Shown: positions 35,730 to 45,085 of the stretch, one piece after another
Layout: every line of letters begins with the position of its first letter
Position numbering within the stretch: position 1 is the stretch's first letter
From: Streptomyces sp. Ru62
GTDB lineage: Bacteria; Actinomycetota; Actinomycetes; Streptomycetales; Streptomycetaceae
Assembly: GCF_002920615.1 (NCBI RefSeq)
Contig: NZ_PQSU01000001.1
Coordinates: 454,129 to 518,128, forward strand
DNA: 64,000 nt
Direction of reading: 5' to 3'
Notes under the pieces: generated by a model
Seen by the model: only the letters and a program-made list of their open reading frames with translations
Told to the model about the DNA's origin: nothing
Databases searched by the model: none
Position numbers and translations under genes: made by a program

Positions 35730-36917
35730 TCACTCACAGGTCTGTTCGGCGGCGGTCCTCCCGCGGAACGTCGGGGCGGGCGAGGGGTCGTCCGCCGCGC
35801 CGGAACCTGTGTCCTGCCCGGGAATTCCCTGTGCGTTCTCCTGGGTCACCACGACCGGCTGATCGGCCCGCAGCCGGGCGAACAGCCTCTCGGCCTCCGG
35901 CTCCACGAGCTGGTCACGGTTGGCGTCGTAGACGTACGACTCCCTCGGCACCGTCAGGAACTGGACACGTTCGGTGGGGATCTCGCGCAGCCCACGCACC
36001 AACTGGTACAAACCGCGCAGGCTCGCCAGTTCCGGATCGGTGGTCAGCGAGGAGGTCGCCGCGTCCAGCACCGGATACAGCTTCACCGGGTTCAGCAGGA
36101 CGTCACTGCTCTGCACCTTGTTGACGAGCGCGCCGAGGAACCGCTGCTGCCGCTCCATCCGTTCGGTGTCGCTGCCGTTCCCCAGCGACTTGCGGGCGCG
36201 TACGAACCCGAGCGCCTGCTCCCCGTCGAGCCTGACCTTCCCCGCGGGCAGCTTCAGCTTCGCCGCCTTGTCGTCCACCGGCTCCTTCAGGCACACCTCC
36301 ACGCCGTCGACGGCGTCCACCATCGCCTTGAACCCGCTGAAGTCCAGGACCATGTGGTGGTCGATCCGGATGCCGGTCAGCTTCTCGACGGTCCGGATCG
36401 TGCACGCCGAGCCGCCCACCTGGTAAGCGTGGTTGAACATCGCGAACACCGGATCGCTGCGCCTGCCGTCCTTCTGCCCGCAGCTCGGGACGTCCACCAT
36501 CAGGTCCCGGGGCAGTGACACGGCGGTGGCGCTGCGCCGGTCGGCGGCGAGGTGGAGCAGGATCGTCGTGTCCGACCGCTCGGTGCCGAGGTCCTTGCCG
36601 TACTTGCCGTTGCCGTCCCCGGCCCGCGTGTCGGACCCGATCAGCAGGATGTTCTGCGCGTCCCGCACCAGCGCGGTGGGCCGCTCCCGCTCGTACCGCG
36701 CCAGCTCGGCGGCTGCGGCCTCGTCGGCGGTGATGTTGGCGCTGAGCCTGGCGTAGACGACCCATCCGGCACCGGCGGCCACGACGAGGAGGACGACCGC
36801 CCCCAGCGCGGAGTTCCGCCCCCACCGCCGCCGCCGGCGCCGTATCAGCCCGTCCCCGGTCGCGGACGCCCCGGCCCCGGGATCCGGACCGACGGGCTTG
36901 CCTGCGGTGTCGGTCAC
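35730..36917 (-). CDS. LytR-CpsA-Psr family protein 5
   Basis: 395 residues. A short basic tail (IRRRRRRWGRN), a transmembrane helix (~37-56) and an LCP domain (~85-330; NILLIGSDTRAG, SDTTILLHLAADRRS, VSLPRDLMVDVPSC, FVRARKSLGNGSDTERMERQ). Most family members have an Arg-His or Arg-Xxx-His in the FVRARK position; here Lys replaces His. There is no LytR_C domain; the C-terminus is a Pro/Ala-rich tail. GTG 36917 is the chosen start with a GGGGATGG upstream. It is the last of three same-strand LCP genes. Confidence 0.9.
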   Translation of the reverse strand: MTDTAGKPVGPDPGAGASATGDGLIRRRRRRWGRNSALGAVVLLVVAAGAGWVVYARLSANITADEAAAAELARYERERPTALVRDAQNILLIGSDTRAGDGNGKYGKDLGTERSDTTILLHLAADRRSATAVSLPRDLMVDVPSCGQKDGRRSDPVFAMFNHAYQVGGSACTIRTVEKLTGIRIDHHMVLDFSGFKAMVDAVDGVEVCLKEPVDDKAAKLKLPAGKVRLDGEQALGFVRARKSLGNGSDTERMERQQRFLGALVNKVQSSDVLLNPVKLYPVLDAATSSLTTDPELASLRGLYQLVRGLREIPTERVQFLTVPRESYVYDANRDQLVEPEAERLFARLRADQPVVVTQENAQGIPGQDTGSGAADDPSPAPTFRGRTAAEQTCE

Positions 36918-37056
36918 GGTAGGGCCATCCCCTCATGGCGTACGAGCGTCGCGTCCTGCACCTACGACGATGCCGGGGAGGGGGAGGGGAGGCGCCCTTT
37001 GCTGCTCCGTCCGGGTGACGGCGGCCGCCCGGAAGACGGGGATCGCCGGAGGGGTC

Positions 37057-37812
37057 CTAGCGCCGCACCGCGGTCACCCTCTCGCTCTCCACCCGCTTGG
37101 CGAGCGCCTCCTCGTCCAGCCGGTCCAGATTCCGGCACAGCACCACCGAGCCCCCGACGGCCAGCGGTGAGAACAGTCCCGCGCCCAGGCCCTCCCAGGT
37201 GTCGTACGGCAGCCCCGACAGCAACCGGGACCCGGGACCCGTGAGCCCGAGCTCCCCCGCTTCGGAAGCGGCCCGCTCGACGACCTCGGCCCCGCTGAAC
37301 TCCCGCCCGGCGACGACGAGCGCCGGCTCCTCCGGACCGACCGGGGTGAATGGGACGAACCGGTCGCCCTGGCCCGGGACTTCCACGGCGTAGTCGATGA
37401 ACCCGGGCGGAGTCTGCGGGAAGCGTCCGCCCAACGGCCGCAGCGCCAGCGCCACTCGCTCGCCGGAGCAGGCGCGTGCCGCGTCGAGCGAGTCCGGCCC
37501 GCTCACGACGACGTCGGCCGCCGCCGGATCCCCGGCGACGCCCGCGACCGCACCCACCGACGAACAGGCCAGCAGCCACACCGCCGTCTGCCAGTGCGCG
37601 GGCAGCAGCAGTGCGACCCGGTCACCGGGCCCGGCGGCGAGGTCGCCCTGGAGGAGGTTGGCGGTCTTGGCCACCCAATTGGCGAAGGTGGCCACGGACA
37701 GTTCGACGCGTTCGCCCGTGGCGTCGTCGTAGAAGGTCACCAGTGGGCGGCCGGGATCCGCGGCGAGCGCGGAAGTCAGCAGGTCGGCAGGGGTGCGATC
37801 GGTGGCGTTCAC
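37057..37812 (-). CDS. TIGR03089 family protein (AMP-forming-ligase-like fragment)
   Basis: 251 residues that match only the N-terminal region of acyl-CoA synthetase/AMP-binding enzymes (LVTFYDDATGERVELS, then a GDRVALLLPAHWQTAV segment). The ATP-binding P-loop and the C-terminal lid domain are absent, so it is unlikely to be a working ligase by itself. The family is conserved in actinobacteria beside LCP genes, as in M. tuberculosis Rv3268 next to Rv3267. TACCCT (37820-37825, minus strand) is 7 nt before GTG 37812, so the mRNA is probably leaderless. The function is unknown. Confidence 0.83.
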   Translation of the reverse strand: MNATDRTPADLLTSALAADPGRPLVTFYDDATGERVELSVATFANWVAKTANLLQGDLAAGPGDRVALLLPAHWQTAVWLLACSSVGAVAGVAGDPAAADVVVSGPDSLDAARACSGERVALALRPLGGRFPQTPPGFIDYAVEVPGQGDRFVPFTPVGPEEPALVVAGREFSGAEVVERAASEAGELGLTGPGSRLLSGLPYDTWEGLGAGLFSPLAVGGSVVLCRNLDRLDEEALAKRVESERVTAVRR

Positions 37813-37923
37813 CCGGGACAGGGTACGCGCGGGCGGGCGCGCACGGCGGACGGTGGGGCCACCGGTTCGGCGGAACGCTTGCCGACAGACAGTCAGTTCA
37901 TGGATGGACAGATATGTACGGCT

Positions 37924-39408
37924 ATGTCCAAGATCATGCCCATGCGTGGACTCCTCCCCTTCTGTCCTGGCGTCTCCCCGCTCGCCGCCTGTTCGATCGG
38001 CCTCACCTTGGCCACGGCCCTCGCGCTCGCCCCGGCCGCGCCCGCGACCGCCGAGCCCGCGACCGCGTCCGTTTCCGCCGTGACCGCCGTGCCCGCGACT
38101 GCCGTGCCCGCGTCCGCCGCGACCGCAGCGACCGTCCGGGGGCAGGCCGCGGTCCCGGGCAGCACCCGGTCGCTGCCGCTCGTCCCGCTCTCCCCGGAGC
38201 GGGTCCTCGGCGGGGCCCCGGAACAAGGGCTGTACCGCGCTGGCCTCCACCGGTTCTCGCTGGTCGGCGTGGTCTGGACCGACCCGGACACCGAACTGCG
38301 GGGACGGGTGCGGGTGCGTACCCGGTCCGCCGTGACGGGGCAGTGGTCCGGCTGGCAGGACATCGAGACGCACAACGCCGACCACGGCGCCGACCCGGAC
38401 ACGGCGGAGGGCTCGTCCCGGCGGGTGCGCGGGGCGACGGCGCCGCTGTGGGTGGGCGACTCCGACGGGGTGGACGTGCGGGTGCGGGCGGAGGGGCCGG
38501 GCGACGGGAACGGCGCCCGACTCCCTTCCGGGCGGCGGGCCGGCAGGCCGGGCGCGTCACTGCCGCCGGGGCTGCGGCTGGAGTTGGTGGACCCCGGGGA
38601 CGGGGTGAGCGGTGAGGGGGCGCCCGGGAACCCGCCCGGCGACGACCCGCCCCGCACCGCCCTCGACACGGAGGCCGCGTTGGCCGCCTCGGCCGCCAAC
38701 GCGGACATCACCGCCTTCGGCGCCACCGCGATCCCGGAACTGGACCGGTCGGCCACCGAGCAGGAGCTGACCCGCCTCCAGGGACCGGTACGGGGCAAGC
38801 CCTACATCGGGCCGCGGCCGCGGATCGTCACGCGCCGGGGCTGGGGCGCGGACGAGTCACTGCGCGAGCGCGGCTTCGTCTACACGAAGAAGATCAAGGC
38901 GGCCTTCGTCCACCACACCGCCACGGGCAACGCGTACACCTGCGCCCAGGCCCCCTCCGTCATCCGCAGTATCTACCGCTACCACGTGAAGAGCATGGGC
39001 TGGCGGGACATCGGCTACAACTTCCTCGTCGACAAGTGCGGAACCCTCTACGAGGGCCGGGCCGGGGGCGTCGCCAAGGCGGTGCTCGGCGCGCACACCC
39101 TCGGGTTCAACACCGACAGCATGGGCATCGCCGTGATCGGCACGTACGGCACGACCAAGCCGTCGAGCGCCGCGGTGACGGCCATCGCCCGGCTCACCGC
39201 GTGGAAGCTCGGACTCTACGGGGCCAATCCGAACGGAAAGACATATCTCACGTCGGGCGGTGGCAATCTCTACCCCAAGGGGAAGAACGTACGACTGAAC
39301 GTGATCTCCGGCCATCGCGACGGGTTCGCCACCGAGTGCCCCGGCAAGCGGCTCTACGCCAGGCTCGGCACGGCCCGCTCCAGCGCGGCGAGCTACCAGG
39401 GGCGCTGA
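37924..39408 (+). CDS. Secreted PGRP-type N-acetylmuramoyl-L-alanine amidase
   Basis: About 494 residues. A signal peptide precedes an Ala/Pro-rich region (GLTLATALALAPAAPATAEP). The middle part, ~80-270, has a WTDPDTELRGRVRVRTRSA beta-rich segment of unknown fold. The C-terminal amidase_2/PGRP domain (~300-490) has the zinc ligands in FVHHTATGN and SGHRDGFATECPG, plus WRDIGYNFLVD. It cleaves peptide stems from glycan strands outside the cell. Start uncertain: ATGs at 37900, 37924, 37936 and 37942 are all in frame and none has a clear ribosome binding site; 37924 is a middle choice. Confidence 0.88.
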   Translation: MSKIMPMRGLLPFCPGVSPLAACSIGLTLATALALAPAAPATAEPATASVSAVTAVPATAVPASAATAATVRGQAAVPGSTRSLPLVPLSPERVLGGAPEQGLYRAGLHRFSLVGVVWTDPDTELRGRVRVRTRSAVTGQWSGWQDIETHNADHGADPDTAEGSSRRVRGATAPLWVGDSDGVDVRVRAEGPGDGNGARLPSGRRAGRPGASLPPGLRLELVDPGDGVSGEGAPGNPPGDDPPRTALDTEAALAASAANADITAFGATAIPELDRSATEQELTRLQGPVRGKPYIGPRPRIVTRRGWGADESLRERGFVYTKKIKAAFVHHTATGNAYTCAQAPSVIRSIYRYHVKSMGWRDIGYNFLVDKCGTLYEGRAGGVAKAVLGAHTLGFNTDSMGIAVIGTYGTTKPSSAAVTAIARLTAWKLGLYGANPNGKTYLTSGGGNLYPKGKNVRLNVISGHRDGFATECPGKRLYARLGTARSSAASYQGR

Positions 39409-39495
39409 GGCCGGGGCGGGGGCGGCCGGGGGAAACCGCACGTCGATCTCGCGGGACACCGCGCGGCCATCGAAGGCGTCGTCGCACGGTCTGCA

Positions 39496-39540
39496 TACAC
39501 TGACCGGCCGAAACGAGTGTGACGAGTGGTTCGGCCGGTC
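39496..39540 (+). promoter_or_regulatory. -10 box and 5'-leader stem-loop of the guanylyltransferase gene
   Basis: TACACT (39496-39501) is a good -10 box. Immediately after it is a perfect 11-bp inverted repeat: GACCGGCCGAA (39502-39512) and TTCGGCCGGTC (39530-39540), 17-nt loop. Transcription would start inside or just before the stem. It may be an operator, a 5' stabilising stem, or the terminator of the upstream amidase gene. Confidence 0.5.
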
Positions 39541-39563
39541 CCGGCAGGAAGCAGAGACGACAG

Positions 39564-40646
39564 GTGACAGAAGCGATCCTCCTGGTCGGCGGCAAAGGCA
39601 CCCGGCTGCGGCCGCTCACGGTGCACACACCCAAGCCGATGGTGCCGGCCGCCGGGGTGCCGTTCCTCACCCACCAGCTGGCGCGGGCGCGAGCGGCGGG
39701 CGTCGAGCACATCGTCCTCGCCACCAGCTACCTGGCCGAGGTCTTCGAGCCGTACTTCGGCGACGGCTCGGCGCTGGGCCTGCACATCGAGTACGTCACG
39801 GAGGAGGAGCCGCTCGGCACGGGCGGAGCCATCCGCAATGTCGCCGCCCGTCTGCACTCCGGTCCCGACGACCCGGTGCTGATCTTCAACGGGGACATCC
39901 TGACCGGGCTGGACATCAGGGCCCTCGTGGACACCCACGAGTCGACGGGCGCGGACGTCTCGCTCCACCTGACGCAGGTGACGGACCCGCGTGCCTACGG
40001 CCTTGTGCCCACGGACGAGACCGGCCGCGTCCTGGCCTTCCTGGAGAAGCCGCAGACGCCGGAGGAGATCGTCACCGACCAGATCAACGCGGGGGCGTAC
40101 GTCTTCCGCCGCTCGGTCATCGACACCATCCCGGCGGGCCGCCCGGTGTCCGTGGAGCGCGAGACCTTCCCCGGCCTCCTGGCGGCCGGCGCCCATCTGC
40201 AGGGCATGGTCGACTCCACCTACTGGCTGGACCTCGGCACCCCGGCCGCCTTCGTCCGCGGCTCGGCCGACCTGGTCCTGGGCCGGGCCCCCTCCCCGGC
40301 GGTCCCCGGCCGCTGCGGCGACCAGCTCGTGCTGCCGACGGCCACGGTGGCGCCCGACGCCAAGCTGACCGGCGGCACGGTGGTGGGTGAGGGCGCGTTC
40401 GTGGCGCAGGGCGCGCGGATCTTCGGCTCCACGATCATGCCGGGCGCCGTCATCGAACCCGGCGCCGTCATCACCGACTCCCTCATCGGCACCCGCGCCC
40501 GCGTCGGCGAACGCTCCGTCCTCACCGGGACGGTCATCGGCGACGGCGCGATCGTGGGCGCCGACAACGAACTCCGCGAGGGGGTACGGGTCTGGTGCGA
40601 TGCCCGTATCCCCGCAGGAGCGGTGCGTTTCTCCTCCGACCAGTAG
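39564..40646 (+). CDS. manC: Nucleotidyltransferase, probable mannose-1-phosphate guanylyltransferase
   Basis: 360 residues. The N-terminal nucleotidyltransferase domain has LLVGGKGTRLRPLTVHTPKP (the G-x-G-T-R-L-x-P-L-T-x7-K-P signature) at ~6-25 and FNGDIL near 110. The C-terminal ~100 residues are a left-handed beta-helix with hexapeptide-like repeats (TIMPGAVIEPGAVITDSLIG). Position beside fbiA/fbiB, whiB, manB and manA, and orthology by synteny to M. tuberculosis Rv3264c and S. coelicolor SCO3039, point to GDP-mannose formation. A glucose-1-phosphate specificity cannot be excluded from motifs alone, so the symbol is tentative. GTG 39564 has AGGAAG upstream. Confidence 0.8.
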   Translation: MTEAILLVGGKGTRLRPLTVHTPKPMVPAAGVPFLTHQLARARAAGVEHIVLATSYLAEVFEPYFGDGSALGLHIEYVTEEEPLGTGGAIRNVAARLHSGPDDPVLIFNGDILTGLDIRALVDTHESTGADVSLHLTQVTDPRAYGLVPTDETGRVLAFLEKPQTPEEIVTDQINAGAYVFRRSVIDTIPAGRPVSVERETFPGLLAAGAHLQGMVDSTYWLDLGTPAAFVRGSADLVLGRAPSPAVPGRCGDQLVLPTATVAPDAKLTGGTVVGEGAFVAQGARIFGSTIMPGAVIEPGAVITDSLIGTRARVGERSVLTGTVIGDGAIVGADNELREGVRVWCDARIPAGAVRFSSDQ

Positions 40647-40750
40647 AGGCGTACCCGGAACGTCGCCCACCGCCCGGGGGCTCCGCCCCGGGACCCCCGC
40701 AGCGCAGGGGTCCGACAGCCAGATGCCGTCCGCGGCCCGTCGTGGGTCAC

Positions 40751-41060
40751 CCGCGCAGTTCCCCGCGCCCCTGGAGAACCACGGCACCGTGGGGCGCGCA
40801 GTGCTGCAGTGGCAGTCATACCGCCGCAGCTGCGGGCAGTCGTGCCGCTGGGGCGGCACGGGTGGGCGCAGCGGCACCTGGCCGGCGCCGGTGAGCGACG
40901 CCCCCCGGGCCGGCGGCAGTTGCGCGCACCTGGCCGGCGCCGGTGAGCGACGCCCCCCGGGCCGGCGGCAGCTGCGCGCACCCGGCCGACGCCGGTGAGC
41001 CGACCCCAGGCCCGGCGGCAGCCCCCCGCACCGGGCCGGCGCCGGCAAGCGAAACCGCCG
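40751..41060. repeat. Dispersed intergenic repeat core followed by ~52-bp tandem repeats
   Basis: The 451-nt gap between convergent stops holds two repeat types and no gene. 40751-40774 is the inverted core AGGGGCGCGGGGAACTGCGCG also seen at 14624. From ~40870 to 41060 a ~52-bp unit (CACCTGGCCGGCGCCGGTGAG...GCCGGCGGCAG) recurs about 3.5 times, with starts near 40876, 40928, 40980 and 41030; the first two copies are nearly identical and the later ones diverged. Confidence 0.8.
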
Positions 41061-41097
41061 CCCAGCCCGGCGCCGGCCCAGCGCAGCGAACCGTCCG

Positions 41098-42129
41098 TCA
41101 CAGCAACCCGATGTCCACCCGCCGCATCTTCGGCTTCCGCCGCGCCGGTACATGCCCGCTCAGCAGGATCAACCGAGCCGCCCGATGCCGCTGCCCGGCA
41201 TACGGCTCAAGCAGGCGCAGCATCTCCGCGTCGTCGGCCTCCCGGTCCCCCGCCAGGGCCCACCCCACGATCCCGGGCAGATGCAGGTCCCCGACGGTCA
41301 CCGCGTCCGCCGCCCCATGACTGCGCTGCACCACTTCCGCCGACGTCCACGGCCCCACCCCCGGCACGACCTCCAACCGCGCCCGGGCCTCAGCCGCCGG
41401 CATCCCCACAGCCTGCTCCAGCCGCGCGGCGACCCGTACGGCCCGCAGAATCGTGGACGCCCGCTTGTCGTCGACCCCGGCCCGGTGCCACTCCCAGGAC
41501 GGGATCAGCGCCCAGGTCCGCGGCGCGGGCATCACCCACATCGGCCGTTCGCCGACCCCCGCAGGGCCCGGCGCCGGCTCCCCGAACCTCCGGACGAGCA
41601 GCCGCCACGCCCGGTACGCCTCGTCGGTGGTGACCTTCTGCTCCAGCACGGACGGGATCAGCGACTCCAGCACCAGCCCGGTCCGGGTCAGCCGCAGCCC
41701 CGGCCGCCGGTGCCGGGCCAGCGCGACCACCCGGTGCCGCGGCACGAACGCCTCGGGATCGTCACCGGCACCGAGCAGCTCCGGCAACTGCTCCAGAAGC
41801 CACGCGGCACCCGGCCCCCACGCCTCACCGAGCACCTCACCGCCGTATGCCCGCACCCGCAGCGTCCCCGGTCCGGCGGGCGTACGGCAGGCCCGCCACA
41901 CGGACCCGTCGGCCGTGGCCCGGAACGTCGGGTCGGCGGGCCCGCGCCGGAGCGGACCGAGGGTCAGCCCGAGGTCCAGCGGCCCGTCGGGCACCCACCG
42001 CCGTGCCCGCGCGGGCGCCGCGGCCTGCCGCGGTATCCCGGCAGCGGCCCCCGCCGGCACGGCGACATGCCCTCCGCGCACGGTCGTACGCGTGGGCGGC
42101 GTGGGCCGCTGGGGGAAACGTCCTGCCAC
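41098..42129 (-). CDS. AlkA-like DNA-3-methyladenine glycosylase
   Basis: 343 residues. The C-terminal half is a HhH-GPD domain: the helix-hairpin-helix LEVVPGVGPWTSAEV near 255 and a following segment AVTVGDLHLPG, whose Asp is in the position of the catalytic Asp of AlkA. The N-terminal part (~45-130) looks like the AlkA N-terminal domain. It excises alkylated purines from DNA. It lies 122 nt downstream of fbiB on the same strand. GTG 42129 is preceded by AGGA. Confidence 0.85.
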   Translation of the reverse strand: MAGRFPQRPTPPTRTTVRGGHVAVPAGAAAGIPRQAAAPARARRWVPDGPLDLGLTLGPLRRGPADPTFRATADGSVWRACRTPAGPGTLRVRAYGGEVLGEAWGPGAAWLLEQLPELLGAGDDPEAFVPRHRVVALARHRRPGLRLTRTGLVLESLIPSVLEQKVTTDEAYRAWRLLVRRFGEPAPGPAGVGERPMWVMPAPRTWALIPSWEWHRAGVDDKRASTILRAVRVAARLEQAVGMPAAEARARLEVVPGVGPWTSAEVVQRSHGAADAVTVGDLHLPGIVGWALAGDREADDAEMLRLLEPYAGQRHRAARLILLSGHVPARRKPKMRRVDIGLL

Positions 42130-42251
42130 GAAGGAGTCCTGTGTGTCCGAAGGGGTGCGATGCCGTCTACGAGACTAGGCGGTCGACGCGCCCACGGGGC
42201 CGCCTGGAGGCGGAACGAGGCAGAACGAGGTGGGACCGAGCCGCGCCGGAC

Positions 42252-43577
42252 TCACCGCACCTCCACGAACGCCCCCGCGTCCCGCTCCGGCCGCGGTCTC
42301 GGCTCCTGAGCCGGGTGACCGACCGCCACCGCGCCCATCGGGTCCCAGTCCGCCGGCAGCCCGAGCACCTCGCGCACCACGTCCCGGCAGAACATCGTGG
42401 ACGACACCCACGCCGAGCCCAGCCGCTCCCCGGCCAGCGCGACCAGCAGGTTCTGTACGCCCGCGCCCATCGCGACGACGAACATCTCCCGCTCGGCACC
42501 GTCCCGCCGGGCGTCGCCGTAGGTGTGCGAGCCGTCCATGACGAGGCACGGCACGACCAGGTACGGCGCGTTGCGCAGCACGTCACCGCGCCGGATCCGC
42601 TTCGCGATGGACTCCTCGCTCTTGCCGTCCCGGCGCAGGTCCTCGATCCAGGCGTCCCGCATCGCGTCGAGCAGCCGTACCCGCGACTCCTGCGACTCCA
42701 GCAGCACGAACCGCCACGGCGTGGTGTGGTGCGGGGCGGGCGCGGTGACGGCGGCGGCCACCGCGCGCCGGACCGCGCCGGGGTCCACCGGCTCGTCGGT
42801 GAACGCCCGCACGGTGCGGCGCTGGGTCACGGCCTCCCGCACGGCCTCGGAGGTGCCGAGCCGGAACATGTCGTCCCGCGCGCTGCGCACCAGGGCCCGG
42901 GCCCCCTCCTCGTGCTCGTCGGCCACGGTGTGCGGCAGCCCGCGCACCACGGCCACCGGCAGGCCCGCCGCCTTGCCCTTGACCAGGTCACCGGCGGCGG
43001 CCAGCTCGTCCGCCGTGGCGACGACGGTCGCGCTGAGCGGGTTGCCGTACACGTCCGTGCCCCCGCGCAGGTCGTCCAGCACGCGCACCCCGGCGGCGCC
43101 GATCGCGACATCGGTGAGCCCCGCGCGCCAGGGCCGCCCGAACGTGTCACTGACGACGACGCCGACGTCGACGCCGAGGGCGGCGCGCAGGCCGGCCCGG
43201 ATCGCACGCGCGGACGCGTCCGGGTCCTCGGGCAGCAGCAGCACGGTCCCGGCGGGAGTGTTGGAGGCGTCGACCCCGGCGGCGGCCATGACCAGGCCCT
43301 GCCGGTTCTCCACGATGCGCAGCGGGCCGCGCCGGGCCACGACCCGGACCGTCTCGGCGTCGATCGCGGCCTCCCGGTCGGCCGCCCGGACGACCCGGCC
43401 CTCGGCCTTGGAGACGATCTTGGAGGTGACGATCAGCACATCGCCGTCGGCCAGTCCCGGCTCGGTCGCGGCGATCAGCTTGGCCAGGTCGTCGCCCGGC
43501 TGCACCTCGGGGATGCCGGGCAGGGCCCAGACGCGGTACCCGGGCCGCCCGGCCCCGGCGGACGCCGTGTCGCTCAC
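42252..43577 (-). CDS. fbiB: Coenzyme F420 biosynthesis bifunctional protein FbiB
   Basis: 441 residues. Residues ~1-245 are the CofE-type F420-0:gamma-glutamyl ligase ([37 protein letters not shown]). Residues ~255-440 are an FMN nitroreductase-like domain ([26 protein letters not shown]). In mycobacteria the fused protein adds the polyglutamate tail and the second domain reduces dehydro-F420-0. GTG 43577 overlaps the fbiA stop by 4 nt. FbiC and FbiD are not in the window. Confidence 0.93.
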   Translation of the reverse strand: MSDTASAGAGRPGYRVWALPGIPEVQPGDDLAKLIAATEPGLADGDVLIVTSKIVSKAEGRVVRAADREAAIDAETVRVVARRGPLRIVENRQGLVMAAAGVDASNTPAGTVLLLPEDPDASARAIRAGLRAALGVDVGVVVSDTFGRPWRAGLTDVAIGAAGVRVLDDLRGGTDVYGNPLSATVVATADELAAAGDLVKGKAAGLPVAVVRGLPHTVADEHEEGARALVRSARDDMFRLGTSEAVREAVTQRRTVRAFTDEPVDPGAVRRAVAAAVTAPAPHHTTPWRFVLLESQESRVRLLDAMRDAWIEDLRRDGKSEESIAKRIRRGDVLRNAPYLVVPCLVMDGSHTYGDARRDGAEREMFVVAMGAGVQNLLVALAGERLGSAWVSSTMFCRDVVREVLGLPADWDPMGAVAVGHPAQEPRPRPERDAGAFVEVR

Positions 43578-44533
43578 GCCCCCCGCACCTCCTCGGCCAG
43601 CGCCAGCGCCTCCCGTGCCATCTGCGCCGCCGCGTCCACGTCGGTCATCATCAGCGGTACGGCCCGGCAGCGGATGCCGTCCGCCTCGATCCGCTCGACC
43701 ACGCCGGCGTCGACGGTGTCGACCAGCCAGCCGTCCAGCAGCCCGGAGCCGTAGTGCTCGGCGACCGCGGCGGCCGTGGACTCCACGCCGACGGCGGCCA
43801 GCACCTTGTCGGCCATGCCGCGCACGGGCGCGTCCCCGACGATCGGGGACAGGCCGACCACGGGCACGCCCGCCTCGGCGATGGCCTCGCGGATGCCGGG
43901 CACGGCGAGGATCGTGCCGATGGACACGACCGGGTTGGACGGCGGGAAGAGGATCACGTCCGCCCCGGCGATGGCCTCCAGCACGCCCGGGGCCGGCTTG
44001 GCCTGCTCGGCGCCGACCGGGACGACCGCCTCGGCCGGGACGGAGGCCCGCAGCCGCACCCAGTACTCCTGGAAGTGGATCGCCTTGCGCTCCCCGTCCA
44101 GCTCGACGGCCACATGCGTCTCGACGCGGTCGTCGGTCATCGGGATCAGCCGCACGCCCGGCTTCCAGCGGTCGCACAGCGCCTCGGTGACCGCGCTCAG
44201 CGGATAGCCGGCGCTCAGCATCTGCGTCCGCACGATGTGCGTGGCGAAGTCCCGGTCGCCGAGCCCGAACCAGTCCGGGCCGACGCCGTAGGCCGCCAGC
44301 TCCTCCTTGAGGTGGAAGGTCTCGTCCGTCCGCCCCCAGCCCTGCTCCTCGTTGATGCCGCCGCCCAGCGTGTACATCACCGTGTCGAGGTCCGGACAGA
44401 CCTTGAGCCCGAAGAGATGGATGTCGTCGCCGGTGTTGCCGATGACCGTGACGTCCGCGTCCGGCACGGCCCGCTTCAGACCGCGCAGGAAACGGGCACC
44501 GCCGATGCCGCCTGCCAGAACCACAATGCGCAT
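43574..44533 (-). CDS. fbiA: F420 precursor lactyl/phosphoenolpyruvyl transferase FbiA (CofD)
   Basis: 319 residues, normal for CofD. It joins the guanylated lactate or PEP unit to Fo to give (dehydro-)F420-0. Family pieces are [16 protein letters not shown] at the N-terminus, [21 protein letters not shown] near 33-53, and [16 protein letters not shown] near 206. It is upstream of fbiB with a 4-nt overlap, and the cysteine dioxygenase gene ends 33 nt before its start, so all three may form one transcript. ATG 44533 is in frame with no better alternative. Confidence 0.95.
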   Translation of the reverse strand: MRIVVLAGGIGGARFLRGLKRAVPDADVTVIGNTGDDIHLFGLKVCPDLDTVMYTLGGGINEEQGWGRTDETFHLKEELAAYGVGPDWFGLGDRDFATHIVRTQMLSAGYPLSAVTEALCDRWKPGVRLIPMTDDRVETHVAVELDGERKAIHFQEYWVRLRASVPAEAVVPVGAEQAKPAPGVLEAIAGADVILFPPSNPVVSIGTILAVPGIREAIAEAGVPVVGLSPIVGDAPVRGMADKVLAAVGVESTAAAVAEHYGSGLLDGWLVDTVDAGVVERIEADGIRCRAVPLMMTDVDAAAQMAREALALAEEVRGA

Positions 44534-44566
44534 GCGACCAGTCTTGCAGGCGGGTCCGACAACGCG

Positions 44567-45085
44567 TCAGGCCGTCACCGGACGCGCCCCGCCGTGCGCC
44601 TCGCCGTGCGCCTCGCAGTGGGGGGAGGTGTGCATGGGCATCTCGGTCAGGCCGGGGTGGTACACGTGCAGGCTGACCGCCGGTTCCAGCGCGTCGTTGA
44701 CGACCTCGTGGACGTAGCCAGGCGCGAACACCCGCTGCGCGCCCGGCGCCAGCGTGTGCGTGCCTCGCTCGGTGCGTTCGGTGAGGGTGCCCTCCAGGAC
44801 CGTGAGGACACCGGACGAGCGCCCGTGGTCGTGCCGCCCGCTGCCCTGCCCGGGGACCCACGACAGCAGCCACACCTCGTAGCCGGGGCCGGTGCGCAGC
44901 CGGTGGTACCAGCGGGTGGTGGCGTCGTAGCGGACGAGGTGCGCCCACTGGGCGCGGTCGGCGGCGATCGAGCGAGCGAGCCCCGCGAACTCGGCGACGG
45001 TGGCCGGGTGCTCGCGCGGCGGCTGGAGCAGGTGCGGGACTTCGAGGATGTCGCCGGCGATCTGGAGGTCGTTGTCGCTGTTCAT
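44567..45085 (-). CDS. Cysteine dioxygenase
   Basis: A 172-residue cupin. Iron ligands are in [19 protein letters not shown] (HxH at ~84-86) and a later His in YVHEVVND near 125. It oxidises L-cysteine to cysteine sulfinate. The C-terminal ~20 residues are His/Cys-rich ([16 protein letters not shown]), which is unusual and might bind metal. It lies upstream of fbiA by 33 nt. ATG 45085 has no strong ribosome binding site that I can see. Confidence 0.88.
   Translation of the reverse strand: MNSDNDLQIAGDILEVPHLLQPPREHPATVAEFAGLARSIAADRAQWAHLVRYDATTRWYHRLRTGPGYEVWLLSWVPGQGSGRHDHGRSSGVLTVLEGTLTERTERGTHTLAPGAQRVFAPGYVHEVVNDALEPAVSLHVYHPGLTEMPMHTSPHCEAHGEAHGGARPVTA

Noticed and set aside
37057..37812. 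TIGR03089 gene as a degraded acyl-CoA synthetase pseudogene
   Set aside because: The short form is a conserved actinobacterial family with matching neighbours, and the frame and codon use are intact.
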